Source: Dictyostelium firmibasis (lineage: Eukaryota; Evosea; Eumycetozoa; Dictyosteliales; Dictyosteliaceae). From it: a stretch of DNA of 22,500 bases. Below, one piece after another: positions 1 through 10,227 of the stretch. Positions within the stretch are counted from its first letter, which is position 1; each line of letters opens with the position of its first letter. Where the stretch lies: contig CM069765.1 in NCBI GenBank assembly GCA_036169595.1, forward strand, positions 2,592,501-2,615,000, in the 5' to 3' direction. Made by a program: the position numbers and the translations under genes. The notes beneath the pieces were generated by a model. That model ran no database searches. It had not been told where the DNA came from and saw only the letters and a program-made list of their open reading frames with translations.

Positions 1-697
1 AGAAAAGCAACACATGTTGAGGAATTGGAAGCAAAGATAGCAGAGATTGAAAAAGAAAGAGATGAATTTAAAAAAGAGAGTGAAAGATTAAGAATGGAGT
101 TGGATCAATATAAACTACAAGAGAAACAAAAATCTGCTGGTAGTATCTTTGATTACATTTCAATTGGTTCGCCAACCACTCAAAACTTTAGTAAAAACTT
201 TGGTATTATTCTTTTCCTCTTTTTGTTTGGTTCCTTTATTCTTACCAACACAAATCCAACCTTTTTCAATCCAAACAATAGTGCTGTCAATCCAAATCTC
301 AGCTACAACCCAACCAACAACAACAACAACAACAACAATGTAAATAGATTCTCGGGTATACACTCAACACAACAATACTTCTCATCACAACGTAACCCAC
401 TAAGTAACCTTGATGAAGATTCTCTAGAGTCCTTATCGGCCTCACAAGGAGTCTTTAGTACCCACTTTGTACCAGAACAACCAAGTATTTTATTAAATAG
501 AGAATCCATTAGAAACTGGGCCACTTTACCACAAAATAGTGTTGCCTCTCTTTCTTTTGAGAAAGACAATGCCCTCAATACTATCGAAAAAGCCAACCTT
601 GATAAATCAAAACATAATGTTATCTCAAATTTAAATCAACTCCAACAACAACAACCACTTGATGAGATAATGGCTGAACAAAAAGAAGAAAACAATT

Positions 698-773
<76 letters not shown>

Positions 774-1200
774 TAATAATAGTAATAATAATGAAAATAG
801 TAAAAATAATAATGACAATGAAAAAGGTAAAGAAATTGAAGAAATTAAAAGAAAACCAACTTATTCCCCAACCCGTTATGTAAATAATTCAACCATCAGT
901 TTATTAATTGAACCAACCTCTATAATTGGCGACATACCAGATGACTTGATGAAAAATTCAAATGTTACCACTTTTGGAGAAAATTCTTCTTTCAAGTTTA
1001 ATTTCTTGATTGACACCCAAAATTTCCCAAATGGCTCAAATGATATATCTAAAGCTTTCTTTGATAATGAAAATCAACAAATGACTGTTACTTCAGTCAT
1101 TATTGCAATTCAAAAATCACCTAAAACTACAACCCAACAACCACCAACTCGCCAACCATCAACTCAACAACCATCAACTCAACAACCATCAACTAAATAA
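1..1200 (+). CDS. Membrane-tethered bZIP transcription factor (3' part; 5' end outside the window)
   Basis: The frame is open from base 1, so the start lies upstream. It begins RKATHVEELEAKI, which looks like the end of a bZIP basic region running into a leucine zipper. Heptad positions L9, I16, F23, L30 and Y37 (counting from base 1) are hydrophobic and the rest is strongly charged. A hydrophobic segment (FGIILFLFLFGSFIL, about nt 199-246) follows. After it come poly-Asn stretches and a region with N-glycosylation sequons (NST, NVT, NSS, NGS), as expected if the C-terminus is luminal. This order (bZIP, one membrane span, glycosylated tail) matches the ATF6/CREB3 class, which sits in the ER and is released by Golgi proteases. 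That role is inferred here. An RNPL sequence (nt 391-402) fits the loose RxxL site-1 protease pattern but lies about 50 residues past the membrane. The tail ends in Pro/Ser/Thr/Gln repeats. The basic region cannot be checked, so a non-DNA-binding coiled-coil membrane protein remains possible. Confidence 0.8.
698..780 (+). repeat. (AAT)n array encoding poly-Asn in the bZIP gene
   Basis: A nearly pure AAT run is read in the Asn frame, giving about 24 Asn residues with few interruptions. Such tracts are typical of dictyostelid proteins and are expected to vary in length between strains. Confidence 0.9.
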
Positions 1201-2286
1201 AAATCCTATTTTCAATACCAATTTCTCTTTTTTTATTTATCAATTTTTTCCAAAAAAAAATAAAAAAAAAATAAAAAAAATTAAAAAAAAAAAAACTCTT
1301 AAGAATAATATTTTACTCCTTATTCTATTTGCACTATGAAAAATTTAATTTGGCATCCACAGTTCCGACGGAACCAGATTTTGTTCCATTGCTTCTGACA
1401 GAATTTTCGTAAAAATATATTTTTTTTTTTTTGAAATTTTTTTTGTGAAAGTATTTTTATTAAAAACTAACAAATAAAAGATATAATTACGAAACCATAC
1501 CAGGGAATGGTAGTTTTTGTATAAATATATTCATTAACAAATAAACTACATTATTTAATAAGTTTGTTTCTTTTTTACTTATTAATATTCAAATCATTAA
1601 AATAAACAAAAATTAAATATATCAATTGAATATTTTTTTTTTTTAATTTTAGTTTTTAAATGAACGGGAAAACTGTTTAAAAAAAAAATAAAAAAATAAA
1701 AAAATAAATAATAATGTTAATATTAATAATAATAATAACAATAAAAAAAAAAAAAATATAAATTAATAATAATATCAATAATAATAAAAAAAAAAAAACA
1801 TTTTTTTTTTTTCCCACTTCAAAACAATCAACAACATTTCTGCATTAAAAAAATAAGCAATTTTATTTTATTTTATTTAATTTTATTTAATTTTATTTTT
1901 TAAAAAAAAAAAAATAGTAAAAAAAAAAAAAAAATACAACAAATAAACTGATATTCTATATCCACCTTGGATTAATTTTGAAATCAAATTTTTCAATTGA
2001 TATTTCAAAATTTTGAATATTTAATAAGATAAATTCTATTTGCTTCGGTTGGAATCATCATAAAATATCTTTTTTTTTTTTTCATATTTTAAACTTTTTT
2101 TCCAAAATTTTTTTTATTTAAAATTTTTTTATTTTTTTTTTTTTTATTTTTATTCAAACCTATACTCCCCAAAACTTTTATACTCTTTTTTTTTTTTAAA
2201 AAAAAAAAAAAATAACCAACATAGATTGATAGATTAAATAAAATTAAATACGATTGGAGAATAAATAGTGTACTATATAGAAAACA
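1201..2286. other. Intergenic region between the bZIP and DOMON/b561 genes
   Basis: The stretch is dominated by A and T homopolymers and short TAA/AAT runs. One more complex patch at about 1350-1400 contains the 13-base palindrome GTTCCGACGGAAC (1362-1374). A small inverted repeat, ACCAT and ATGGT, occurs near 1495-1512. No gene is supported. The T-runs and A-runs just before 2287 fit a dictyostelid promoter and A-rich leader. Confidence 0.6.
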
Positions 2287-3507
2287 ATGATAAAATCAAT
2301 TGTATTTTTCATAGTTTTGAGCTCAATTTTTTTAGTTGGTGTGGATGGTATGTTTTTTAGATATTTTTTCAATTTTTTTTTTTTTGTTGCAACACAAAAT
2401 TTCATTTTTTCTTTAAAACCGAAAATTAATATTTGTTTTTTTTTTTTAAAAAAAGCCCAATTTCAAAATAGTGTAATATTGGACCAAGCATCAAATTATA
2501 ATTTACAATGGATTATTTTTAATGATACAGTAACATTCCAAGTTTCGATAAATAAAAAAGCATGGATTGGATTAGGATGGCATTGCCAAGGTTGCGCAGA
2601 CAGTGATCCAATGGCAAATGCTGATTATAATATAGCAACCTTTGATGATAATGGTAAAGGATATGTATGGGATTGTTTAAATGATCCAACCACTCAACCT
2701 CAAAACGATACATTCTTTGCAGGGGCAGAGGATAATATTATCTCATTCAGTGGATATCAAACCGATCAATACTCAATTATGATGTTCTCTAAAAAGTTAT
2801 CAACAGGTGACACAATTGGTGATCGTATTTTAGTTGAAGCTCCAACTGATTTCATTTGGGCTCATGGTACAGATAATTCATTCGCATATCATGGTGTTGG
2901 TAATGCTGGTAGAATTACAGTTAATCTTAAAACTGGTGAATTAAAAACTGGTCCAGACTATGTAAATTGGCACGCAAGTTTAATGTTAGTAGCATTTGGT
3001 TTACTTATGCCATTCAGTATTTTCAGTGCACGTTTCTTAAAAGTTTTCCATTGGTGGTGGCCACTTCATTACGTTTTTAATGGTTTAGCATCAGTTTGCG
3101 CTTTAATTGGTTTCATCATTGCAATTGTTATGTTGGATGGTTTAGATTTCTCTACACTTCATAGTATTTTTGGTATCATTACCCTCTCATTGGTTTTGGT
3201 TTCAATTTTATTTGGTGCTCTTTCACATTTCCTTTGGAAACCAACTAGAGTTGGTACTCCAATTTTCCCTGATATGTTCCATTGGTTTGTTGGTCGTTGT
3301 ACATTTGCTTTATCGATTGCTGCAATTATCACTGGTATGGTACTCCATCAAGTTCCAAACGCTGTTATCATTGTATTCTCAGGTGTAATTGGTCTTTACT
3401 TTGGCGTTGTTGTATTCATTGAAATTTATAAAAGAGTTTATCCAAATCATGTTGACTTTTCACATGGAGGTGCCACTGGTTATACACAAGGTATAAATAA
3501 TGAATAA
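2287..3507 (+). CDS. DOMON domain plus cytochrome b561 transmembrane protein
   Basis: Two exons, 2287-2347 and 2456-3507, give 370 residues. The GTATGT donor and AG acceptor join to make GCC (Ala) at the end of a signal peptide. Residues 1-20 are hydrophobic and the mature chain probably begins near QFQNS. A DOMON domain follows (about 30-180), a beta-sandwich that often binds haem b; M73 and H157 or H166 are candidate ligands. Five or so membrane helices come next, with four histidines at 193 (NWHA), 225 (PLHY), 256 (TLHS) and 296 (MFHW). This is the two-haem pattern of the b561 core. Proteins of this build pass electrons across membranes, often linked to ascorbate or metal reduction; the substrate cannot be told from sequence. 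The 108-base intron has no stop and keeps frame. The gene converges on the RCC1 gene 165 bases away. Confidence 0.88.
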   Translation: MIKSIVFFIVLSSIFLVGVDGMFFRYFFNFFFFVATQNFIFSLKPKINICFFFLKKAQFQNSVILDQASNYNLQWIIFNDTVTFQVSINKKAWIGLGWHCQGCADSDPMANADYNIATFDDNGKGYVWDCLNDPTTQPQNDTFFAGAEDNIISFSGYQTDQYSIMMFSKKLSTGDTIGDRILVEAPTDFIWAHGTDNSFAYHGVGNAGRITVNLKTGELKTGPDYVNWHASLMLVAFGLLMPFSIFSARFLKVFHWWWPLHYVFNGLASVCALIGFIIAIVMLDGLDFSTLHSIFGIITLSLVLVSILFGALSHFLWKPTRVGTPIFPDMFHWFVGRCTFALSIAAIITGMVLHQVPNAVIIVFSGVIGLYFGVVVFIEIYKRVYPNHVDFSHGGATGYTQGINNE

Positions 3508-3672
3508 ATAGTAAAAAAATTATGTATATAATAAAAAAAATAAAAAAATAGAAATTAAAAAAACTTGTACAATCTTTTTTTTTAAAGTTTTTTTTTTATT
3601 TTTTTTATTTTATATTATTATTTATTTTTTAGTATTGTTAAATATTTTTTATTATTTTAATTAATATTTAAT

Positions 3673-5356
3673 TTATAAAATATCTTCATCATTATCATGA
3701 TGATTTCTTGAATTATTTGAACTTGATGTAGTAGTAGTAGTGGTTGTTGTTGGATTATTTTTATTTCTTTCTTTATTTAAATATGTTGTATTTTGAGGTT
3801 TATTACCACCGAATAAAGCATCTTTATTTTTTGAATATTGTGATTCTGGAAGAGGTGCCAAAGTTTTAGTTGGTTTTGCACCTTTTCTTGAATAATCAAT
3901 TTCAGGATAATAAATTGGAGTGCCATCATAGATTATCATATAATAACCAGCAGCAGAAGCAGCCACTTGTGTAACTCTTTTACCCATTAATAATGGATCA
4001 TCAATTTTCAAAAGTGTTGGAATCCAAGCTGATTTTGTATATTGTTTATAGTCAATACCGAAATGATAGATATCACCACTCAATGTAACCACTATATTGT
4101 AGAAACCATTTTGCGAAATTTGTTGAACTTTCATTGGTTGTCTTGAACCGCCTGGACATAATGGTTGTGGTGCCATTATTATCTCCTCTCCAAATTGACC
4201 CCAAATATAACATTCCTTATCAGTGGTTAATACTGATGAATTAAATGCACCACATTGAATACTAATAACATTTAATGATTTAATTGATTCAATTAAAATT
4301 GGTGATACTCTAGTTTCTTTAATACCATGTCCTAATTGACCTTCATCACCACGACCTTTTTTTAAAAATAAATAAAAAAAATAAATAAATAAATAAATAG
4401 TAATTAATAAATAAATAATAGTTTTTTAAAAATAAAAAAAATAAAAATAAATACCCCAACCATAAACATCACCAGTTTCTAATAGAGCAAGAGTATGTTC
4501 TTCACCACATGTAATACTTTTAATTCTAAAAGATAAGAAAGCTGAACATGTATCGATTACAATTGGTTCTTTAGTGGTGACAGTGATTTTCTTTACTTTT
4601 ACAAAACTACCAATGCCTAAAAGATCACTTTTACCCCAACCAAATAAGATACCATCCTCAGTGACAGCAAATGAATGTTTGTTACTTGTTGCATATAATG
4701 CAATTTTATGTTGTGATAATGCTGGTATTAAAGTTGGTGTTTTCTTTGGTTCATCAGTTGCCATTCCCAATTGGTCTGGTTTACCACTACCATAGAGTTT
4801 ACCATCCACTCCAATAAACATTGTATGTTGTTGCGCACAAATAATCTCTTTAAATTTAAGTGTTGAATGGTTAAATTGTGTAAGCTCATCAACATGTCCT
4901 GCACTAACTGTACCAAATTCACCAATTCTATTTGTACCAGCAAAAAAGAATTTACCATCCTCTTTTTAAAATTTAATAAAATAATAAATAATAAAAAAGT
5001 AATAATTTTAGTTTATATTTTAAAATAAAATAAAATAAAATTACAAGAAATATGATTAAAAAAAATATAAAATAAAACTTACTAGTATGATAAAAACAAT
5101 GTGAATTACCAAGACTAACTTTTGCAATATTATATTTAAAAGTTGATGGAATTGAAACTAAATTCTTATATTCCGATTTTGGTGATGGTTGTGATAATTG
5201 ATTTTCAGTGTTTAAACCAAAACCAATAACAAATCCACCTACTAATTGTGCAATATCTGCTGGTTGAATTATATAGGTTGGTTCATTGTTTTCTTTACCA
5301 AGATTTGAAATTCCACTTGATACTTTTTCTTTTAATTTATCAAATTTTTTGAACAT
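3673..5356 (-). CDS. RCC1-repeat (beta-propeller) protein
   Basis: Three exons on the minus strand, 5083-5356, 4455-4961 and 3673-4355, give 487 residues. Introns of 121 and 99 bases have GTAAGT and GTATTT donors and AG acceptors, and the joins give KDGKFF and GWGRGDEGQLGHG. The second is a classic RCC1 repeat motif that only appears after splicing, which supports the model. Repeated units include GFGLNTENQLSQP, GTNRIGEFG, GSGKPDQLGM, GWGKSDLLGIG and GWGRGDEGQLGHG, so about five or six blades of a seven-blade propeller are visible. The family includes exchange factors for small GTPases and ubiquitin-ligase partners. Nothing here picks one role, and the chromatin RCC1 protein itself is not clearly matched. 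The N-terminus (FKKFDKLKEKVSSGISNLGK) is a short basic amphipathic stretch. The C-terminus is low-complexity Thr/Ser/Asn with an acidic end. The start has an A-rich context and no better upstream ATG. Confidence 0.85.
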
Positions 5357-5556
5357 TTTTTTTTTTTTGTTTCTTTTTCGTTTTTTTAATATATGTAAAT
5401 TTTTTTTTTTTTTTTTTTTTTCGTTTAATTAATTAACAACCACAAAAAAAAAAAAAAATAAAAAAAAATAAAATAAAAATAAAAATATTAACAAAAATTA
5501 AATTGAAAAAATTGGATTACTTTTTTTTTTCAAATAATTTTTTTATTATTTTTCAA

Positions 5557-5611
<55 letters not shown>

Positions 5612-6387
5612 AAATGACTTCTCTGGTCTGATTCAGATTGTTCTAACCTAGTTTTCGATGTCGACATTTTAATTAAAGTGTAGTTTTTTTTTTTTTTTTT
5701 TTTTTTATTTATTTTTATTTTTTTTTTTTTTTTTTTTTTTTGAAATATTATTATTATTATTTATTTCCTTTAATAAATATCAAAATATAAAATCTTTGAA
5801 TAAAAAAAAAAAAAAAAAAAAGAGAGATAGAAAATTAAAATAAACATAGATATTTTCCTCACATTGCTTTCATATATTTACTTTTTTTTTTTTTAGTTTT
5901 TATTATTGATTGCCACTAAATAATGATCATTTAGCAAAATGTTGGTGTTGCAAGAGTACAACATTTCAAATAATTTATTGGGACCCATTTTAATATGTTG
6001 AAAACAAATTATAATTTTTTTTATTTTCTGTCCTTTATTTTTTTTTTTAACTAAATTTTAACCAAATTTTTTTACTTTTTTTTTATTATTTGTGAATGTG
6101 TTGGACATATCTGAAGTTAGTTATTTTATATATGTTTTAGGTGTGAAAATATGTTGTCTTTTGAAAAAAAAAAAAAAAAAAAAAGGATCTTGTTGTGTCT
6201 TTTGAAAAAAAAACAAGATCCTTTTTTTTTTTCTCTTTTTTTATCATAAATTACAACAAATTGTTACATGTCCAAAAGAAAAAAAAAAACCAACAAGAAA
6301 AATGAAACAATTTTAAAAATAACCCTATTTTTTTATTTTTTAAAATTTTTTATTTTATTTTTTTTTTTTTTTTTTTTTTAATTCCAC

Positions 6388-6425
<38 letters not shown>

Positions 6426-6456
6426 ATTTAAAAAGCGAGAGGAGTAGAATTAAAAA
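5357..6456. other. Divergent intergenic region between the RCC1 and MetAP1 genes
   Basis: This region holds the promoters of two divergently transcribed genes. Most of it is A/T homopolymer, including a 49-base A run (5558-5606). It also holds a short coding-like islet on the minus strand (5608-5667), two adjacent small hairpins (5916-5934 and 5937-5966) and a long perfect inverted repeat (6174-6232). An outer inverted pair, TTGGACAT (6101-6108) and ATGTCCAA (6268-6275), flanks the long hairpin. No complete gene is supported. Confidence 0.6.
6174..6232. repeat. Perfect inverted repeat, 21-bp stem with 17-base loop
   Basis: The left arm is eleven A then GGATCTTGTT (6174-6194). The right arm is AACAAGATCC then eleven T (6212-6232). 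The ten mixed-sequence base pairs are not explained by the AT background. The left arm is preceded by a copy of a TGTCTTTTGAAAAAA motif that recurs in the loop. Function is unknown. Confidence 0.8.
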
Positions 6457-8074
6457 ATGGAAGAATTATGTTCAAGTCCAGGTTGTAATAAACCAGCCAA
6501 ACTTCAATGTCCAACATGTGTTAGTCTTAAACTTGATACACCATCACATTTTTGTTCACAAGAATGTTTTAAAACCTTTTGGCCACTTCATAAAATGTAT
6601 CACCAAAAGGGACAACAAGAACCAGAAAATTTACCATCACAATTTAAAAACTATAAATTCACTGGTCCACTTAGACCAACTAATATTACACCAATGAGAA
6701 AAGTACCAGAAGGTATTGAATTAACTGATTATGCAATTGGTTGTAAGTATATTTTTACATAATATTTAAAAACACCATTATTTATTTATTTCAGTTAGAA
6801 AAGAATAATGGTTTATTAATTATTAAATAATAAATTTAAATAAAGCAATCCCAATCAGTGAAAGAGCAGCAGACAGAAAGAATATGGCAAATATTATTCA
6901 CACACCTGAAGAAATTGAAACTATGAGACAATTAGGAAAAGTAATTATTTATTTTTTTTAAAAAAAAAAAAACCAAGAAACAAAACAAAACAAAACAAAA
7001 CAAAACAAAACAAAACAAAACAAAACAAAACAAAACAAAAAAAAAAAAAAAAAAGAAAAAGAAAAAGAAAAGGAAAAAAAGAAAAAAATAGTTATTTGTT
7101 TTGTTTTTTTTTTTATATTTCGAAGAACATTTATATTAATATTAAAATTTCAATTATTTTTACATAAAAAACAATAACAACAACAAAACAATAATAACAA
7201 TTATATTGAATAGATGTCAAGAGAAGTTTTAGATATTGCAGGTAATGCAGCAAAAGTTGGAATGACAACAGAAGAGATAGATGTTATTGTACATAATGCA
7301 ATCATTGAAAGAGGAGCATATCCATCACCATTAAATTATTATAAATTCCCAAAATCATGTTGCACGTATGTTATTGAATACACTTATTTATTATTATTTT
7401 TTTTTTATTTTGTATTTTTTATTTTTTTCAAATATTAATCAATATTGTTTATATTAACAATAATATTTGTTTTTATTGATTGATTATATTAAATTGATAG
7501 ATCACTTAATGAGGTTATTTGCCATGGTATTCCAGATGAAAGACCATTAAAAGATGGTGATATTTTAAATGTTGATGTTACATTATATTGGAAAGGATTT
7601 CACAGTGATTTGAATGAGACCTATCTCATTGGTAATGTTGATGAAAGAGGTAAGAACTTGGTTAAATGTGCTTACGATTGTTTGGAATTAGCAATTGCAA
7701 TGTGTAAACCAGGTGCATTATACAGAGAATTGGGCGACACAATTCAAAAGCATGCAAATAAACAAGGTTTCTCTGTTGTTAAAAACTTTTGTGGTCATGG
7801 TATTGGTAGATTATTCCATTGTAATCCAACTGTACCACATTATTCAAAGAATAAGGCTGTAGGTGCCATGAAAGTTGGTCACGTTTTCACCATTGAACCA
7901 ATGATCAATGAAGGTACTTGGCAAGATGAAATCTGGCCAGATAGTTGGACAGCTGTAACTGCTGATGGTAAAAGAAGTGCTCAATTCGAACACACTTTAG
8001 TTATCACTGAAACTGGTTGTGAGGTTTTAACAAAGAGAACAAAAGGTTCTTATATTGATAGACACTTTAAATAA
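6457..8074 (+). CDS. metap1: Methionine aminopeptidase 1 (MetAP1)
   Basis: Removes the initiator methionine from new proteins in the cytosol, at the ribosome. Four exons, 6457-6742, 6846-6940, 7214-7365 and 7501-8074, give 368 residues; all introns are GT-AG and the joins restore the conserved stretch [17 protein letters not shown]. The N-terminus carries the C6H2 zinc finger of eukaryotic MetAP1 (C5, C10, C18, C21, C33, C37, H45, H49), thought to help ribosome binding. The pita-bread catalytic domain keeps all five metal ligands: D203, D214, H277, E310 and E341. Each sits exactly 26 residues before the human MetAP1 number I remember, so the core has no net gaps. H186 (CHG) matches the substrate-contact histidine. 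Length is close to the family norm. The symbol is given from family identity; I did not verify the database name. It is transcribed divergently from the RCC1 gene. Confidence 0.95.
6981..7040 (+). repeat. (CAAAA)12 array in MetAP1 intron 2
   Basis: Twelve perfect copies of a five-base unit lie inside the 273-base intron 6941-7213, followed by an A/GAAAA-rich run. It is a plain microsatellite with no coding effect. Confidence 0.9.
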
Positions 8075-8788
8075 AAAAAATAAAAAAAAATTATAAAAAA
8101 ATATTTGGATGTGTTAGTTATTTTTATCTTTTTTTTCTCAAATCTTTTATAAGAAAGGTTTGATTTTTTATGGCAATATCGATAAAAACATTAGAATATA
8201 TTTAAGACGATATTATTTATATTGAAAAAAAAAAAAAAAAAATTAAATCAAACACAAATTTGGATATTGACATGGGGGTGTTAAACTGTTTAAATTATCT
8301 GTAAAGATTCTTTTTTTTTTTTTTTTTTAAAAATTAAAAAAAATTAGAAAAGAGATTTTTGACAATAAATAAAAAATAAAAAAAGATTTTTTAAAACTTA
8401 AAAAAGGCCTCGATGGTTAAATTAAAAATAAATAATCAAATAATAAAAAAAAAAAAAACTGCTAGTTAAAATAAGAAAATAGTGTGTATTATTTGAACAT
8501 TCAAGAGATTGATTTATAAAACACTCTCCATCTTGATAAAATTTATACATTGAGAAACAGTAATAAAAATAAAAAAACTAAAGAAAAATATTTAAAAAAA
8601 ATTAAAATAAATAATAAAAAAAAACTTACATTGTTTACAAAAAATTATAATTAGATTTACTGGAACTCACACAAAGCACACATACAGTTATAGGTGGTGG
8701 GTACATTTGTGTTGTTATTGGGGTGTAAGTACAATACACACTACACTACAAAAAAAAAATATAATATAAACACACAACCACTTCGCAC

Positions 8789-8825
<37 letters not shown>

Positions 8826-9059
8826 GAAATAATAAAAAACAAAATAAAATAAAATAATAAAAAAAAATATATAAAAAAAAAAAAACATAAAAATATTTAT
8901 TCATTTTTTAATTTATTTCAAATAAATATCACAACACAAAATAATTATTTCATTCATATTTTTTTTTTCCTTATTTAATTTTTTAAAATAAAAAAAAATA
9001 AAAAATTTCTATTTCTTATTTTAATTTTTAAATATAAAAAATTTATTATATAAGATAAA
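8075..9059. other. Intergenic region between the MetAP1 and WD40 genes
   Basis: The region is A/T homopolymer with one richer patch at about 8655-8790. That patch holds GGTGGTGGGTAC, TTGGGGTGTAAG and ACACAACCACTTCGCACC. GT-rich and CA-rich blocks of this kind recall the G-box/CA-rich elements of Dictyostelium developmental promoters, but no exact site is claimed. It lies about 270-400 bases before the WD40 gene start and could be its promoter. A second small patch is near 8270-8300 (GACATGGGGGTG). No gene is seen. Confidence 0.5.
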
Positions 9060-10136
9060 ATGAATAAAAGTGGATCAATTCCACAACTATCAAAACAATT
9101 TTGTGACAACAGTAATAAAAACACTAATAATAATAATAATAATTTAAATAGTAATAATAATAATAATAAAAATTTTGATAATAATAATCTAAATAAGTAA
9201 ATATATATTTTTATTAAATGTTTAATATTTCCCAATTTTATTATTTCCTAATTTAAATATATTTTTTTTTTTTATTACTTTATTTTATTTTGTTTTTTTA
9301 TTATTTTTATTTTTATTTCTATTTTGTATTTTATTAAATAGAAAATTTAGTTTTTTCATTGGAGAAAATGGAGAAAATATAATTTATTCAGAGTTTGAGT
9401 ATTTAATTGTAATTGATAGTAATAGATTTGAAAAAAAGAATATAATAAAGAGTAGTAGTACCAATGATTTAATTAATAGTTTTGTGGTGAATGAAAAGAG
9501 AACCATTGGAGCGAGTAGTCATTATTCCAAAGAGAATGAAACCAGTGTTATTGTAATTTGGGATTTGATTTCAATGAAACAAATGTCAACCATTCAAGTG
9601 AGTAAAGGATACAATGAGATCTTTGTATTACAATTTAATTTGGACTCTAGTAAATTGGTTGGTCTGGCAAATGATGAACCTAAATTTACAATATTCATAT
9701 GGGACATTAAACAACGTTCAATTATAATCTCATCGCCATCTACCTATCGTGTCAAAGGTATACAATTCAATCCATTCAATATACACAATCTTTTAACTTA
9801 TGGTGATAGACATATCAATTTCTGGACTCTAAATGAAACTATGATCTCAAAAAAAAAGGCCTCTTTGGGTAAAGAGTTTCAACAGAATACAGTAATTCAT
9901 TGTTGTTATGTTTACTCTTTCGATACAACTTTCTTTGGAACAAGTGATGGTAATATATTGGTTTTTAAAGCAAATAATTTGATTCAATTAATTAAATTTT
10001 CACCAAGTAATCAACAACAATTCTCTCCAATTTTTAATATTTCTCCCTATAATAATAAAGATGAAAGAAAAATTATTCATTTTTCAATACAACAATTATT
10101 ATTACAACAACAACATCATCAACAACAATTATTATT

Positions 10137-10227
<91 letters not shown>

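Noticed and set aside
5608-5667. Islet read as the first coding exon of the RCC1 gene
   Set aside because: No usable donor site is present, and the ATG at 5356 has a good context and begins a continuous protein.
6981-7040. Tandem CAAAA units, and the ATAC run at 19913-19972, as a possible CRISPR-like array
   Set aside because: The units are contiguous with no spacers and the genome is eukaryotic; they are simple microsatellites.
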